Program-made: the position numbers and the translations under genes
NCBI RefSeq assembly: GCF_003202155.1
Contig: NZ_QFLI01000001.1
Coordinates: 434,001-498,000 of the forward strand
Source: Marinifilum breve
Lineage (GTDB): Bacteria; Bacteroidota; Bacteroidia; Bacteroidales; Marinifilaceae
Reading direction: 5' to 3'
Length of the DNA stretch: 64,000 nt
The notes under the pieces: model-generated
Seen by the model: only the letters and a program-made list of their open reading frames with translations
What the model was told of the DNA's origin: nothing
Databases searched by the model: none
Part shown: positions 19,190-27,533 of the stretch, in pieces
Numbering within the stretch: the first letter of the stretch is position 1
Layout: each line of letters opens with the position of its first letter

Positions 19190-19570
19190 ATGAGCACAGA
19201 GACTTTTAATTGGTCTGAAAAAACCATTCTAATTGCTGAAGATGTTGAATCAAATTATCTTTTTTTGGAAGAGGTAATTGGAAGAACTGGTGCTAATATT
19301 CTGTGGGCAACAAATGGCCAACACGCGGTTGATATGTTTACCCAAAACGAAATCGACCTAATACTCATGGATATACAAATGCCATTACTAAATGGATTTG
19401 ATGCTACTAGGGCGATCAAGAAAATCAATCCTAAGGTTCCGGTTATTTCACAAACGGCTTATGCCATGGCAGAAGATAGAGGAAAAAGTATTGCCGCTGG
19501 TTGCGACGATTATATTTCTAAGCCAATTTCAAGTCAGAAATTATTGAGTTTAATTGATAAGTATCTTTAG
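19190..19570 (+). CDS. Stand-alone response regulator receiver protein
   Basis: A 126-residue protein that is a single REC domain: acidic pocket IAEDVESN, phospho-acceptor Asp in LILMDIQMPLLNGFDATRAI, the conserved Thr in ISQTAYAMAED, and Lys in DYISKPIS. There is no output domain, as in CheY/Spo0F-type relays. The sequence resembles receiver domains of hybrid histidine kinases. Its last four bases overlap the end of the convergent SpoIIE phosphatase gene. No cognate kinase is visible nearby. A link to the phosphatase cluster is possible from position alone. Confidence 0.9.
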   Translation: MSTETFNWSEKTILIAEDVESNYLFLEEVIGRTGANILWATNGQHAVDMFTQNEIDLILMDIQMPLLNGFDATRAIKKINPKVPVISQTAYAMAEDRGKSIAAGCDDYISKPISSQKLLSLIDKYL

Positions 19571-20751
19571 ATAAAAGTTAAACTTACATCTTTAAGAAAT
19601 TTTTCTTCCAGCAAACTAACAATCTTTTTTACTACTGTTCTTCTAATTTCAAGTTCAACAGGTAAACTTGGATCTTGATGAGCAAAATTTATTCGAGTAC
19701 CCGATATAATGGAAATTTTATCGCTCTGTAACAAATAATGCACAATTTGATCTGCTGGCCCATCTCCCAGATCATAATCAATGGTATATTCATCAAGGAT
19801 ACGTGCAACTTTTCCTATGGTAAGAATTCCTTCTGTCACCAAATTGATTCCTTCCATATATGAAGCTGGCGGCAATTCAGGATCTGTAATTTTCATACCT
19901 GCTGCAAACTTTAAATTCAATTCTCGAGCAAGTATTTCAGCAGTGGTACCTCCACATATAATTTTCTTCCCTTTAAAATGGTAAACACGCATTGCGTATT
20001 CAGAATCTTTATCCTCTTCAAATGGTGGTCCGGTACAAATTAGTAGCTTTCTTGGTTCTCTATAATAAATTACACCTGCACTGGTATCATCCTTAGGCTC
20101 GTCATTATCATTTCGGGAAGCTTTCTTCACCAATTGCAATCCTAAATTTCTAGCAGATATAAATGGAGTAGTCCTTACAATATTCTTTACGTAATTCAAA
20201 GCATTCTCATGCCCCCAACCAAAAGGCAACTCCCTACTTCCCATTCCTGATTGCATAATACCATCGGACCAAAACAAAACTCGATCCTCTTTTCGTGCAG
20301 TAAACGAACAAGTTCTCAACTGTTTACCTTGATTTTCTTCACTATCAAGAGTAATTGTTCTCCAACCTGGATCATAAACTTCTGCTCCTCTCATAACAAC
20401 ACAACAAGGATTATCAAACTCTATAATCTTAGTTGTTCCATCATATTCAATATCAATAACGGTAAAAGTAGAATAGCTAACCTTACGAACACTACAAACA
20501 GGAAGCGTATTCATTATAATTTCGGCAATAGAGATAACATCTTTATGCTCCGCTGTAAAATTCATTGCCATAGAAGCCGTAAGTGTTGCCAAAACATTAG
20601 CTTTTACACCACTTCCCATACCATCACTTAAAACTGCAATTGTTCTGTTTTCTTCCTTTATTCTTCTCGAAAGAAAAACATCACCGCAAATCATATCTCC
20701 ATGATGGAATAATTGCTGACAATCTATATCGATGTGAAATTTATCTTCCAT
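19567..20751 (-). CDS. SpoIIE-type PP2C phosphatase, copy 2
   Basis: A 394-residue protein. The PP2C/SpoIIE metal-binding motif is visible as GDVFLSRR and VLSDGMGSGVKANVLATLT near the N-terminus, and DRVLFWSDGIMQSGMG with DDTSAGVIYYREP later. The C-terminal half (about 235-394) contains ICGGTTAEILAREL and ELEIRRTVVKKIVSLLEEKF. The copy encoded at 22924-24108 has the same length and is alike throughout, pointing to tandem duplication. The gene starts 2 bases after the stop of the H-cluster/PAS protein and is surely co-translated with it. The likely role is to dephosphorylate a Ser/Thr target in response to the redox sensor; the substrate is unknown. Confidence 0.85.
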   Translation of the reverse strand: MEDKFHIDIDCQQLFHHGDMICGDVFLSRRIKEENRTIAVLSDGMGSGVKANVLATLTASMAMNFTAEHKDVISIAEIIMNTLPVCSVRKVSYSTFTVIDIEYDGTTKIIEFDNPCCVVMRGAEVYDPGWRTITLDSEENQGKQLRTCSFTARKEDRVLFWSDGIMQSGMGSRELPFGWGHENALNYVKNIVRTTPFISARNLGLQLVKKASRNDNDEPKDDTSAGVIYYREPRKLLICTGPPFEEDKDSEYAMRVYHFKGKKIICGGTTAEILARELNLKFAAGMKITDPELPPASYMEGINLVTEGILTIGKVARILDEYTIDYDLGDGPADQIVHYLLQSDKISIISGTRINFAHQDPSLPVELEIRRTVVKKIVSLLEEKFLKDVSLTFI

Positions 20752-20753
20752 TG

Positions 20754-22604
20754 TTATGAATTTTCTTTATCACCTGGTGTGTGAGATTTGATAATCGAAT
20801 TCATTAGTTTCTCAGTCTTAGAAGCACTTTCTCCTAATAGAAATGCAATTTGCTGAACGGTTTGAAGGTTTTCCTTAATTACCGCTCTTGCCCTACCAAT
20901 TACCTCTTCTTTTCTAACTTCAGGAGCATATAAATCGCGGATAATTCCTCCTACAATTTTGTTTTTCTTAATCGTAAATACCGATACATTAAAGAGAGCA
21001 TTGCCATAATGAACATCTTTATTCAAAATATCTTCACCATTAAGAATAACTGTTGAAAACAGCTTGTGAAATGGAATTAATTTGGATAAGTCGGCATCAA
21101 CTAAACCTGGAATAATCTCACTTAGCATTCTTGCTTCATCACCCAATAAATTCACAAAACTGGTATTGGATTCAATAACCTTCAGATTTTCATCTACTAT
21201 TACAACTCCTGAAGGTAATTTTTGCAACATGGCAGATACCGTTTCAGAGGCTTCTTGAGCTATAACTCTTTCTTCATTCGCTATCCTCTCCGATTCTTTT
21301 AATGCTGTTTTGGTCTTTGAAAGCTTAGAGTTTGTAACATTGAGTTCTTTGATTACTGAATTCATATTCTTTATGGTATATGAAGAACACATCTCAAAAT
21401 TTGCCAAACCTTGACATTTTGCAATGGCAAACTCCCTACACGACTCATAACCACAAGACCCACATCCCAATTGATCTTCAATCTTCTCTTTTCCCATTTC
21501 TACAAGCACTTCGTGTACTTCTTCTTCCGATGGAATTGGAAGACTTTGGCCTCTCGATTTAAATCCTCGATTAAGATCTAAATTCTTGTATTCATCAATC
21601 TCTTTCTGCCATTGTTCCTCATCAAAAGTTTTCAATCTCTTTCTCACATACCTAATAACCTGAGATCTTCTTGAAAACTTACGACCACCAACAGAAGTTC
21701 CTGGTCCCATGATACATCCTTCACAATAAAATAAATCTAAATGCTGATTTAAATTGTGCTGAGTTTTAAACTCATTAATGGAACGCAAAAAGTTATTTCT
21801 TCCTTCGGTACTAATTATACCTCCATTCAACATACTCACATCAATATCGGCAGCCTGGAACAAACCATGACTAATTGGAAATAATCCTCCCAAACGAGCA
21901 AAAGGAGGATCAAATTCAGAGAACTCTACAGAGTTCTCTGTGATGTCATACTCTCCAAATAATTTTCGGAGCTCAACAAAACTAAGTACCGCATGAATAT
22001 CTCCATCCGAACCATTAAAAAACTTCACATCATTCTTACTTGCAACACATGGCGATAAAGAAACAACCTTTACATTCTTTCCATATTTTTTACGCACAAC
22101 TTTTGCCATTGCTACATTTGGAGGTACAATAGGTGCAAGATTTTCAACCAAATCAGGATGGAAATTTTCCACTTGATTTACAAGTGCCGGACACTTGGTT
22201 GATATATAATACTTACCATGAAAATTGTCAAACAGATTCTTGTACTTGTAGGCAACCAAATCGGCACCAAATGCAGCTTCAACCACATAGTCGAAACCCA
22301 AGGCTCGAATCATTCCTACAAAGTTTCTATAATCCAGAATATCATCAAATTCACCAGAAATACTTGGATCACAAATTGCAACTACCGGATCGTTACCACT
22401 CAGTAACATTTTAACCTGATCTTCGGAATTGCGATATTCAATTGCATCTTGTGCACAAACCGTCACACAATTTCCACACCCAATACATCTGTTTCCAATG
22501 ATATGGGCATAATCATTTTCGATTTTTATTGCTTTGGCAGGACAAACACGAATGCAAGTATAACTAAGGTTACACTTGTCCTTATTGGTTAGGATTAAAG
22601 GCAT
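20754..22604 (-). CDS. Ferredoxin / H-cluster-like / Fe-S / PAS sensor protein, copy 2 (diverged)
   Basis: A 616-residue protein. The N-terminal two-cluster ferredoxin domain has C11-x2-S14-x2-C17-x3-C21, so one cysteine of cluster 1 is Ser, and an intact C40-C43-C46-C50. An [FeFe]-hydrogenase large-subunit-like domain (about 70-330) keeps the ligand cysteines C138 (TKCPA), C186 (SPCVASK) and C294/C297 (CEGC), but with two residues instead of three between the last pair and Lys137 where catalytic enzymes have the proton-relay Cys. A CxxCx4C Fe-S motif (GCGSCGYESC) follows, then a coiled coil at about 410-450 and a PAS domain (LPSGVVIVDENLKVIESNTS). This fits a sensory and not a catalytic role. 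Confidence 0.82.
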   Translation of the reverse strand: MPLILTNKDKCNLSYTCIRVCPAKAIKIENDYAHIIGNRCIGCGNCVTVCAQDAIEYRNSEDQVKMLLSGNDPVVAICDPSISGEFDDILDYRNFVGMIRALGFDYVVEAAFGADLVAYKYKNLFDNFHGKYYISTKCPALVNQVENFHPDLVENLAPIVPPNVAMAKVVRKKYGKNVKVVSLSPCVASKNDVKFFNGSDGDIHAVLSFVELRKLFGEYDITENSVEFSEFDPPFARLGGLFPISHGLFQAADIDVSMLNGGIISTEGRNNFLRSINEFKTQHNLNQHLDLFYCEGCIMGPGTSVGGRKFSRRSQVIRYVRKRLKTFDEEQWQKEIDEYKNLDLNRGFKSRGQSLPIPSEEEVHEVLVEMGKEKIEDQLGCGSCGYESCREFAIAKCQGLANFEMCSSYTIKNMNSVIKELNVTNSKLSKTKTALKESERIANEERVIAQEASETVSAMLQKLPSGVVIVDENLKVIESNTSFVNLLGDEARMLSEIIPGLVDADLSKLIPFHKLFSTVILNGEDILNKDVHYGNALFNVSVFTIKKNKIVGGIIRDLYAPEVRKEEVIGRARAVIKENLQTVQQIAFLLGESASKTEKLMNSIIKSHTPGDKENS

Positions 22605-22641
22605 AATACGGGAATTTTAGGGTTGGAAACTAAAGCAAGAA

Positions 22642-22893
22642 TTAAACAAGGCCAAAGACCCCATTTAATATTTCAATTACGCCTTCAGGATCAATTTCCT
22701 CATACAATTCATCATCAATCTTAAGGATTGGTCCTTTGGCACAATTGCCCGTACAAAGTTCTCCGTGAAAGAAAACCTTATCTTTTAATTTATTTTCTTC
22801 TAAGTATGTATTAATTGCTTTAAGAGCTTTACCATTACCTCTGGAAAAGCATGAACTTCCCAAGCATATGGTGATTTCAATTTTCTCAGCCAT
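22642..22893 (-). CDS. Small [2Fe-2S] thioredoxin-like ferredoxin (NuoE/HymA-like)
   Basis: An 83-residue protein. The cysteine pattern is C-x4-C (CLGSSC, residues 10-15) and C-x3-C (CTGNC), with the order and spacing of the thioredoxin-like [2Fe-2S] domain found in NuoE, HydC-type hydrogenase subunits and shethna-like ferredoxins. It lacks the N-terminal helical extension of full NuoE. It lies between the two sensor/phosphatase pairs on the same strand (30 bp after one and 37 bp before the other), so it probably exchanges electrons with the Fe-S clusters of those proteins. Direct partners are inferred from position. Confidence 0.85.
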   Translation of the reverse strand: MAEKIEITICLGSSCFSRGNGKALKAINTYLEENKLKDKVFFHGELCTGNCAKGPILKIDDELYEEIDPEGVIEILNGVFGLV

Positions 22894-22923
22894 CTAGTTT
22901 GTTGTTTTGTTATCTAGTACAGT

Positions 22924-24108
22924 TTAAATATAGCTAAGATCTACTTCTTTTAAAAACTTTTCCTCTAGCAAGGCTACGATATTCTTAACAACGGTTCGTC
23001 TAATTTCCAATTCAACAGGAAGTTTGGGATCCTGATGTGCAACATTGATCTTAGTTCCATTAATGATAAATATCTTGTCACTTTCTAGCAGAAGTTTAAC
23101 AATCCTATCGGCGGGACCATTTCTTAGAACCGTATTTTGGTTGTAATTGCTCAAGATTCTATGCACCTTTCCCAAGGTCAAAATCCCTTCGGTTACCAAA
23201 TCTACCCCTTCGATAAAAGAAACCGGAGGCAATTCACTATCACAAATATTTAAATCAACTTCTATTGGTTTTTGCAACTCTCGTGATACAATTCCTGCAG
23301 TTGTTCCTCCACAAACAATTTTTGTTCCTTCAAACTCGCTCATCTGTTTTACCAACTTGGCATCTTTCGATTTTTCATAAGGAGGTCCGGTACAAATCAT
23401 TAAGTTTCGAGGTTCTCGATAGTACAATACTGCACAAGAAGTATCATCTTTTGGCTGATTACTATTGTTTGCACAAGCCCTTTCCACAATATCACTTCCT
23501 AAACGGCGAGCAGAAATATATGGCTGTTTTCTAATCAAACCTTTTGCAAACTGATCCACATTTTCCATTCCCCAACCAAATGGCAAACGTCTGGTTCCCA
23601 TTCCCGAATTGGTTACACCATCTGAACAAAATATTATTCGATCTTCCTTTTGCGCTTTAAATCGATATGAGTAAAGTATTTTGCCCTTGTTGGCCTCTCC
23701 CTCCGGATGTAATTCTTCACATTCAGGCTTATACGATTCCAAACCTCTTAAAATCAAACAATCTGGATTGTCATAACTAATAATTCTTGTATCTCCATCA
23801 CATTCGATCTCTACAATGGTAAAGGTTGAATATCCGGCTTTTCGCTTGCTACAAACTGGCAAAGTTTTCATGATTACTTCTGCTGCTTTTCGGATATCCT
23901 TGTTCACCTTCATGTAATTCAAAATCATTGAAGATGTGAGGGTAGCCAATACATTGGCTTTTACTCCACTACCCAAACCATCAGATAGAACAAGTATGGT
24001 TCGGCCTTCATCTTTCAACTTTCGCGACATAAAAACATCACCACAAATCGATTGACCTACCTGATTTCTTTGCTGACATTCAACCTCTATGTAAAAATCA
24101 TCATGCAT
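22924..24108 (-). CDS. SpoIIE-type PP2C phosphatase, copy 1
   Basis: A 394-residue protein and a close paralogue of the product at 19567-20751. Shared motifs are GDVFMSRKLKDEGRTILVLS, DGLGSGVKANVLATLTSSM, FCSDGVTNSGMGTRRLPFGW, DDTSCAVLYYREPRNLMICT and a C-terminal ELEIRRTVVKNIVALLEEKF. The acidic Asp-Gly pairs needed for Mn/Mg binding are present, so it should be an active phosphatase. It follows the copy-1 sensor gene by 26 bases. The C-terminal region after about residue 235 is conserved between copies but I do not recognise it as a separate named domain. Confidence 0.85.
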   Translation of the reverse strand: MHDDFYIEVECQQRNQVGQSICGDVFMSRKLKDEGRTILVLSDGLGSGVKANVLATLTSSMILNYMKVNKDIRKAAEVIMKTLPVCSKRKAGYSTFTIVEIECDGDTRIISYDNPDCLILRGLESYKPECEELHPEGEANKGKILYSYRFKAQKEDRIIFCSDGVTNSGMGTRRLPFGWGMENVDQFAKGLIRKQPYISARRLGSDIVERACANNSNQPKDDTSCAVLYYREPRNLMICTGPPYEKSKDAKLVKQMSEFEGTKIVCGGTTAGIVSRELQKPIEVDLNICDSELPPVSFIEGVDLVTEGILTLGKVHRILSNYNQNTVLRNGPADRIVKLLLESDKIFIINGTKINVAHQDPKLPVELEIRRTVVKNIVALLEEKFLKEVDLSYI

Positions 24109-24134
24109 ATCCGTACAACTTAAGCTATGTTTTT

Positions 24135-25844
24135 CTATTCTACTGGCTTATAAAATTCCACAATCGAATTCAGCATTTCCTCTGTTTCCGACGCATTCTC
24201 ACCAAGCAAGTATGCAATCTTCTGAACTGTTTCCAGATTTTTTCTGTTTACAGTTTTTGCCCTGTTCACAACTTCTTCTCTTTGGATATAAGGTTGCGAC
24301 ATATCTCTAACAATTGCCCCAACAATCTTATTTTTATGGATGCTAAATATACTTACATGCAGCATTTTATTTTCATGCTTTATATCTCGCTCTAAATTAT
24401 CAACTCCAGTTGTTAAGGCTGATGCAAACAGCTTATGAAATGGAATGATCTTTTTCAGATCAGCATCTACCAATCCAGGTATGGTTTGATAAACTTCTTC
24501 AATCTCTTCGCCTAATATTCCTGCAAAACTTTGGTTGGCCTCTATAATTTTCAACTCATCGTTTACAATTACAACTCCAGAAGGAATTTTGCGCAGCAAG
24601 GCAGAAGACTTATCCTGTGCAATTTTCCTCATGTACGACACGCACATATTTGGCTCTGAACGATCCTCCAAATAAGCCTCTGCAAATTCTCTACACGAGT
24701 TGTATCCACAGCCCCCACAATTGATTTCATCTTTATCAGAGTACTTCCCAATCATGGTTAAGGCTTCTTTTATACTATTTTCGGAATGTTCATACTTTGG
24801 AATCGGTGAAATGGAATCAAAGTTTCGCTGAATGGAAAAATCAGCATTCAAAACAGCTGGCTCATCCGAGTCCAATTTATTGATTACCTCTAAACGTTTA
24901 ATCGCTGTAGAATACTCCTTTTCGGCTCCAGGTCCATTTACACAGCCTCCCTCACAAGCCAACAACTCCAAAAACAGCTTGTTGGTTTTGCCATATTTAT
25001 TTAAATCGCTTAAAACATTTTTAATGTTTCCAATACCAGAAAAGGTCATATAAACAGCATCGGTAGCGCTAACATTTTCCTTTATCCCCATGATCATACC
25101 TCCATCAATTGGATATAAAATACCACGCCCAGCCTTTCCAGGAATAAAACTATTATTAGCCTTATCTTCCGGAAACAAATAAGGATCTAAATTTTCCTCC
25201 TCGAACCAATTCTTCAAATCAGTAAAAGTTAAAGATGCATCTAAAAGCTCAGGAAATTCGTCACTCTCTGCTTTCTTGGCTATGCATGGCCCAATGAAAA
25301 CAACTTTCGAATTAGGTGATTTTTCCTTTAAGTACTTGGCATGAGTTAACAAGGGAGATAGAAATGGAGTAATACTATCTTTAAACTCCGGATAATGTTT
25401 ACAAATCATTTCTACTACCGAAGGGCAAGCAGATGAAATGTAAATACCATTTTCACCACCATCAACATAACCAGCCACTTGCTTTGAAACCTCCTGCGCC
25501 CCAAGTGCCGTTTCCGAAACTTCTGCAAATCCAAGTTCTTTTAATGCTGAAATAAACTGATCATCCTTTAGGTTGGGAAATTCAGTTACAAAAGAAGGTG
25601 CAATTGAAACAATGATATGATCTCCTCGATTAATCATTGCCTTTACTCGCTTCACATCATCACGCACTTTTTTTGCATTTACAGGGCATATTTGCGTACA
25701 AGTACCACAATAAATACAATCGTTATGAAGAATTTGGGCTGAATTATTCACTACCTTAATTGCCTTTAAAGTACATTCTCGTATGCACTTGTAGCAATCC
25801 TGACAATCGTTCTGTTCTGTATAAACTGGCTTTAAAACATCCAT
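24135..25844 (-). CDS. Ferredoxin / H-cluster-like / Fe-S / PAS sensor protein, copy 1
   Basis: A 569-residue protein. It has two complete ferredoxin motifs (C14-C17-C20-C24 and C43-C46-C49-C53). The hydrogenase-like domain keeps all four H-cluster ligand positions: C140 (SSACPS), C187 (GPCIAKKAE), C297 and C301 (CEGGC). The proton-relay Cys of catalytic [FeFe] hydrogenases is Ala139, the substitution I recall for the putative sensory HydS group. An Fe-S motif (NCGGCGYNSC, about residue 400) and a PAS domain (IPSGVVIVNDELKIIEANQS) follow. It is the promoter-proximal gene of the five-gene unit. It is likely to sense H2 or redox state and signal to the adjacent phosphatase, which is inference from known neighbourhoods of such proteins. 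Confidence 0.85.
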   Translation of the reverse strand: MDVLKPVYTEQNDCQDCYKCIRECTLKAIKVVNNSAQILHNDCIYCGTCTQICPVNAKKVRDDVKRVKAMINRGDHIIVSIAPSFVTEFPNLKDDQFISALKELGFAEVSETALGAQEVSKQVAGYVDGGENGIYISSACPSVVEMICKHYPEFKDSITPFLSPLLTHAKYLKEKSPNSKVVFIGPCIAKKAESDEFPELLDASLTFTDLKNWFEEENLDPYLFPEDKANNSFIPGKAGRGILYPIDGGMIMGIKENVSATDAVYMTFSGIGNIKNVLSDLNKYGKTNKLFLELLACEGGCVNGPGAEKEYSTAIKRLEVINKLDSDEPAVLNADFSIQRNFDSISPIPKYEHSENSIKEALTMIGKYSDKDEINCGGCGYNSCREFAEAYLEDRSEPNMCVSYMRKIAQDKSSALLRKIPSGVVIVNDELKIIEANQSFAGILGEEIEEVYQTIPGLVDADLKKIIPFHKLFASALTTGVDNLERDIKHENKMLHVSIFSIHKNKIVGAIVRDMSQPYIQREEVVNRAKTVNRKNLETVQKIAYLLGENASETEEMLNSIVEFYKPVE

Positions 25845-26254
25845 AAGATAAAATTGTAATCACGTATCTCATTTAGCTTCTGCAAAGTTCAATATTTATG
25901 TTACCGATAGGTCTTAATATTATCTGTTTGGGAACACATATAAACTATTCATACCAGTTTTAAATAAGGGAATTCACATAGGTTGAATCAATCTATATCG
26001 GAAGCAAAATCTCATTCTAAATAAAGTTGAAATCTCAGTTTAAAAATGAGTCATTTGCGGACATTAATTGTTCACTAACGAACAGCTTTTTAAGACTTTT
26101 AAAGAGATACAATTTTATTAATTGGCTAATAACTTGCAACTTCTATCCTTCGGCTTGGTATTTGATAAATCAGTAAAATGTAAATTGTGATTTTCAATTA
26201 CTTATAGCACTTTAAAACAAACCTAAAAGACTAATATCAAACAATAATAACCAA
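25845..26254. promoter_or_regulatory. Divergent intergenic region upstream of the sensor cluster
   Basis: About 410 bases without a gene. The one clear structure is the dyad TGTTC-N6-GAACA at 26069-26084 (wider: TTGTTCACTAACGAACAG), whose 5-6-5 geometry resembles CRP/FNR- or Rex-type operators without matching either consensus. No convincing TAnnTTTG promoter was found for either gene. Confidence 0.35.
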
Positions 26255-27481
26255 ATGAAAAAGACTAATCTATTATTTACCATTTGCGCGCTACTATTTT
26301 CTACGCTACTAAATCATGCAAGCGCTCAGGAAGCTCCAAATCAGGAATGGAATCAATTTAGAGGTGCAAACAGGAGCGGTTCAACCGACAATATTGAACT
26401 GATGAGTTTCACAGACAAAGCGCCTAAATTAGTTTGGAAGAAAAAACTAGGCGATGGGTTTTCTGAGTTAACCATTTCTGGAGGCAATATTTACACCATG
26501 ATTAGCGTAAGAAAGGATAGCATAACTGGTGATGAGTTTATTGCAGCATTCGATGAAAAAACAGGTAATGAAGTATGGAAAACCAGAGTAGATAACATGT
26601 TTTTCGATACTTTTGGCGATGGACCAAGATCTACTCCTGCAATTGGAGAAAAGAATGTTTACAGTTTAAGCAGCTACGGAAAACTAAGTGCCAATTCCAA
26701 AAAAGATGGCAAAACACTTTGGCAAGTAGATTTCATGAAAGAATATGGAAGTAAAATTCCACGTTGGGGATTTAGCTCATCGCCGGTAATTGTAGGAAAT
26801 AATGTAATAGTTGAAGTAGGCGGTACAGATTCCAGAGCATTCATGGCTTTCGATAAAAAAACAGGTAAAGAGGTATGGAAAAAGGGAGAAGGCATAGCAA
26901 CTTACAACTCACCTGTTCATGGAAAAATTAACGATAAGGAATGCATTATTTTTGCTAACGGCAGAAAGGTATACTCCCTAACCACTGCAGGCGATACCCT
27001 TTGGACCTACAACTCTCCTATCAGCAACCCTACGGGAATGCCAATTGTTTTTGATGGCAACAAGATATTTATCTCGGCTGTTAGGAACCCTGGTTTTATT
27101 GTTCTTGAGGTAAACAACAACAAAGCAACAGAAATTTCGCGTGGTACCAGCATGAAGAATGACTACAGCTCATCTATTTATCACGATGGCTATGTATATG
27201 GTTTCCATGTGGCAGCTCTTCAATGTATTTCGGTTAAAACCGGTGAGAAAAAATGGACGAAGAGAGGTTATGGTAAAGGAAGTTTAATTCGAATTGGCGA
27301 TCAACTTTTGGTACTTTCCGATAAAGGAAAACTAATACAGGTAAAAGCTACTCCTGATGCATATACCGAGTTGGGTAACATACAGGCTATTGATGGTAAA
27401 TCATGGACTGCTCCTTCCTTTGCAAACGGAAAAATCTACTTAAGAAATCTAACTGAAATGGCTTGTTACGAATTAAAATAA
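26255..27481 (+). CDS. Exported PQQ-like (BamB-type) beta-propeller protein
   Basis: A 408-residue protein with an N-terminal signal peptide (LLFTICALLFSTLLNHASAQ). Repeated propeller blades with the PQQ-repeat signature are visible: AFDEKTGNEVWKTRV, AFDKKTGKEVWKKGEG and ISVKTGEKKWTKRGYGKG, with similar sheets such as SLTTAGDTLWTYNS. There is no lipobox and no obvious catalytic residue set for PQQ dehydrogenases, and it is shorter than those enzymes. It is probably a periplasmic or secreted binding or scaffold protein. The next gene starts 52 bases downstream on the same strand. The function is not known. Confidence 0.8.
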   Translation: MKKTNLLFTICALLFSTLLNHASAQEAPNQEWNQFRGANRSGSTDNIELMSFTDKAPKLVWKKKLGDGFSELTISGGNIYTMISVRKDSITGDEFIAAFDEKTGNEVWKTRVDNMFFDTFGDGPRSTPAIGEKNVYSLSSYGKLSANSKKDGKTLWQVDFMKEYGSKIPRWGFSSSPVIVGNNVIVEVGGTDSRAFMAFDKKTGKEVWKKGEGIATYNSPVHGKINDKECIIFANGRKVYSLTTAGDTLWTYNSPISNPTGMPIVFDGNKIFISAVRNPGFIVLEVNNNKATEISRGTSMKNDYSSSIYHDGYVYGFHVAALQCISVKTGEKKWTKRGYGKGSLIRIGDQLLVLSDKGKLIQVKATPDAYTELGNIQAIDGKSWTAPSFANGKIYLRNLTEMACYELK

Positions 27482-27533
27482 TTTGGAAATTGAGTCTATC
27501 ATATCAAAAAAACAATCAATAAAACATACCCAC

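Noticed and set aside
20754-25844. Catalytic [FeFe] hydrogenase operon
   Set aside because: Both hydrogenase-like proteins lack the proton-relay cysteine, carry PAS domains and pair with phosphatases; no NAD/FMN-binding HydB-type subunit is encoded nearby.
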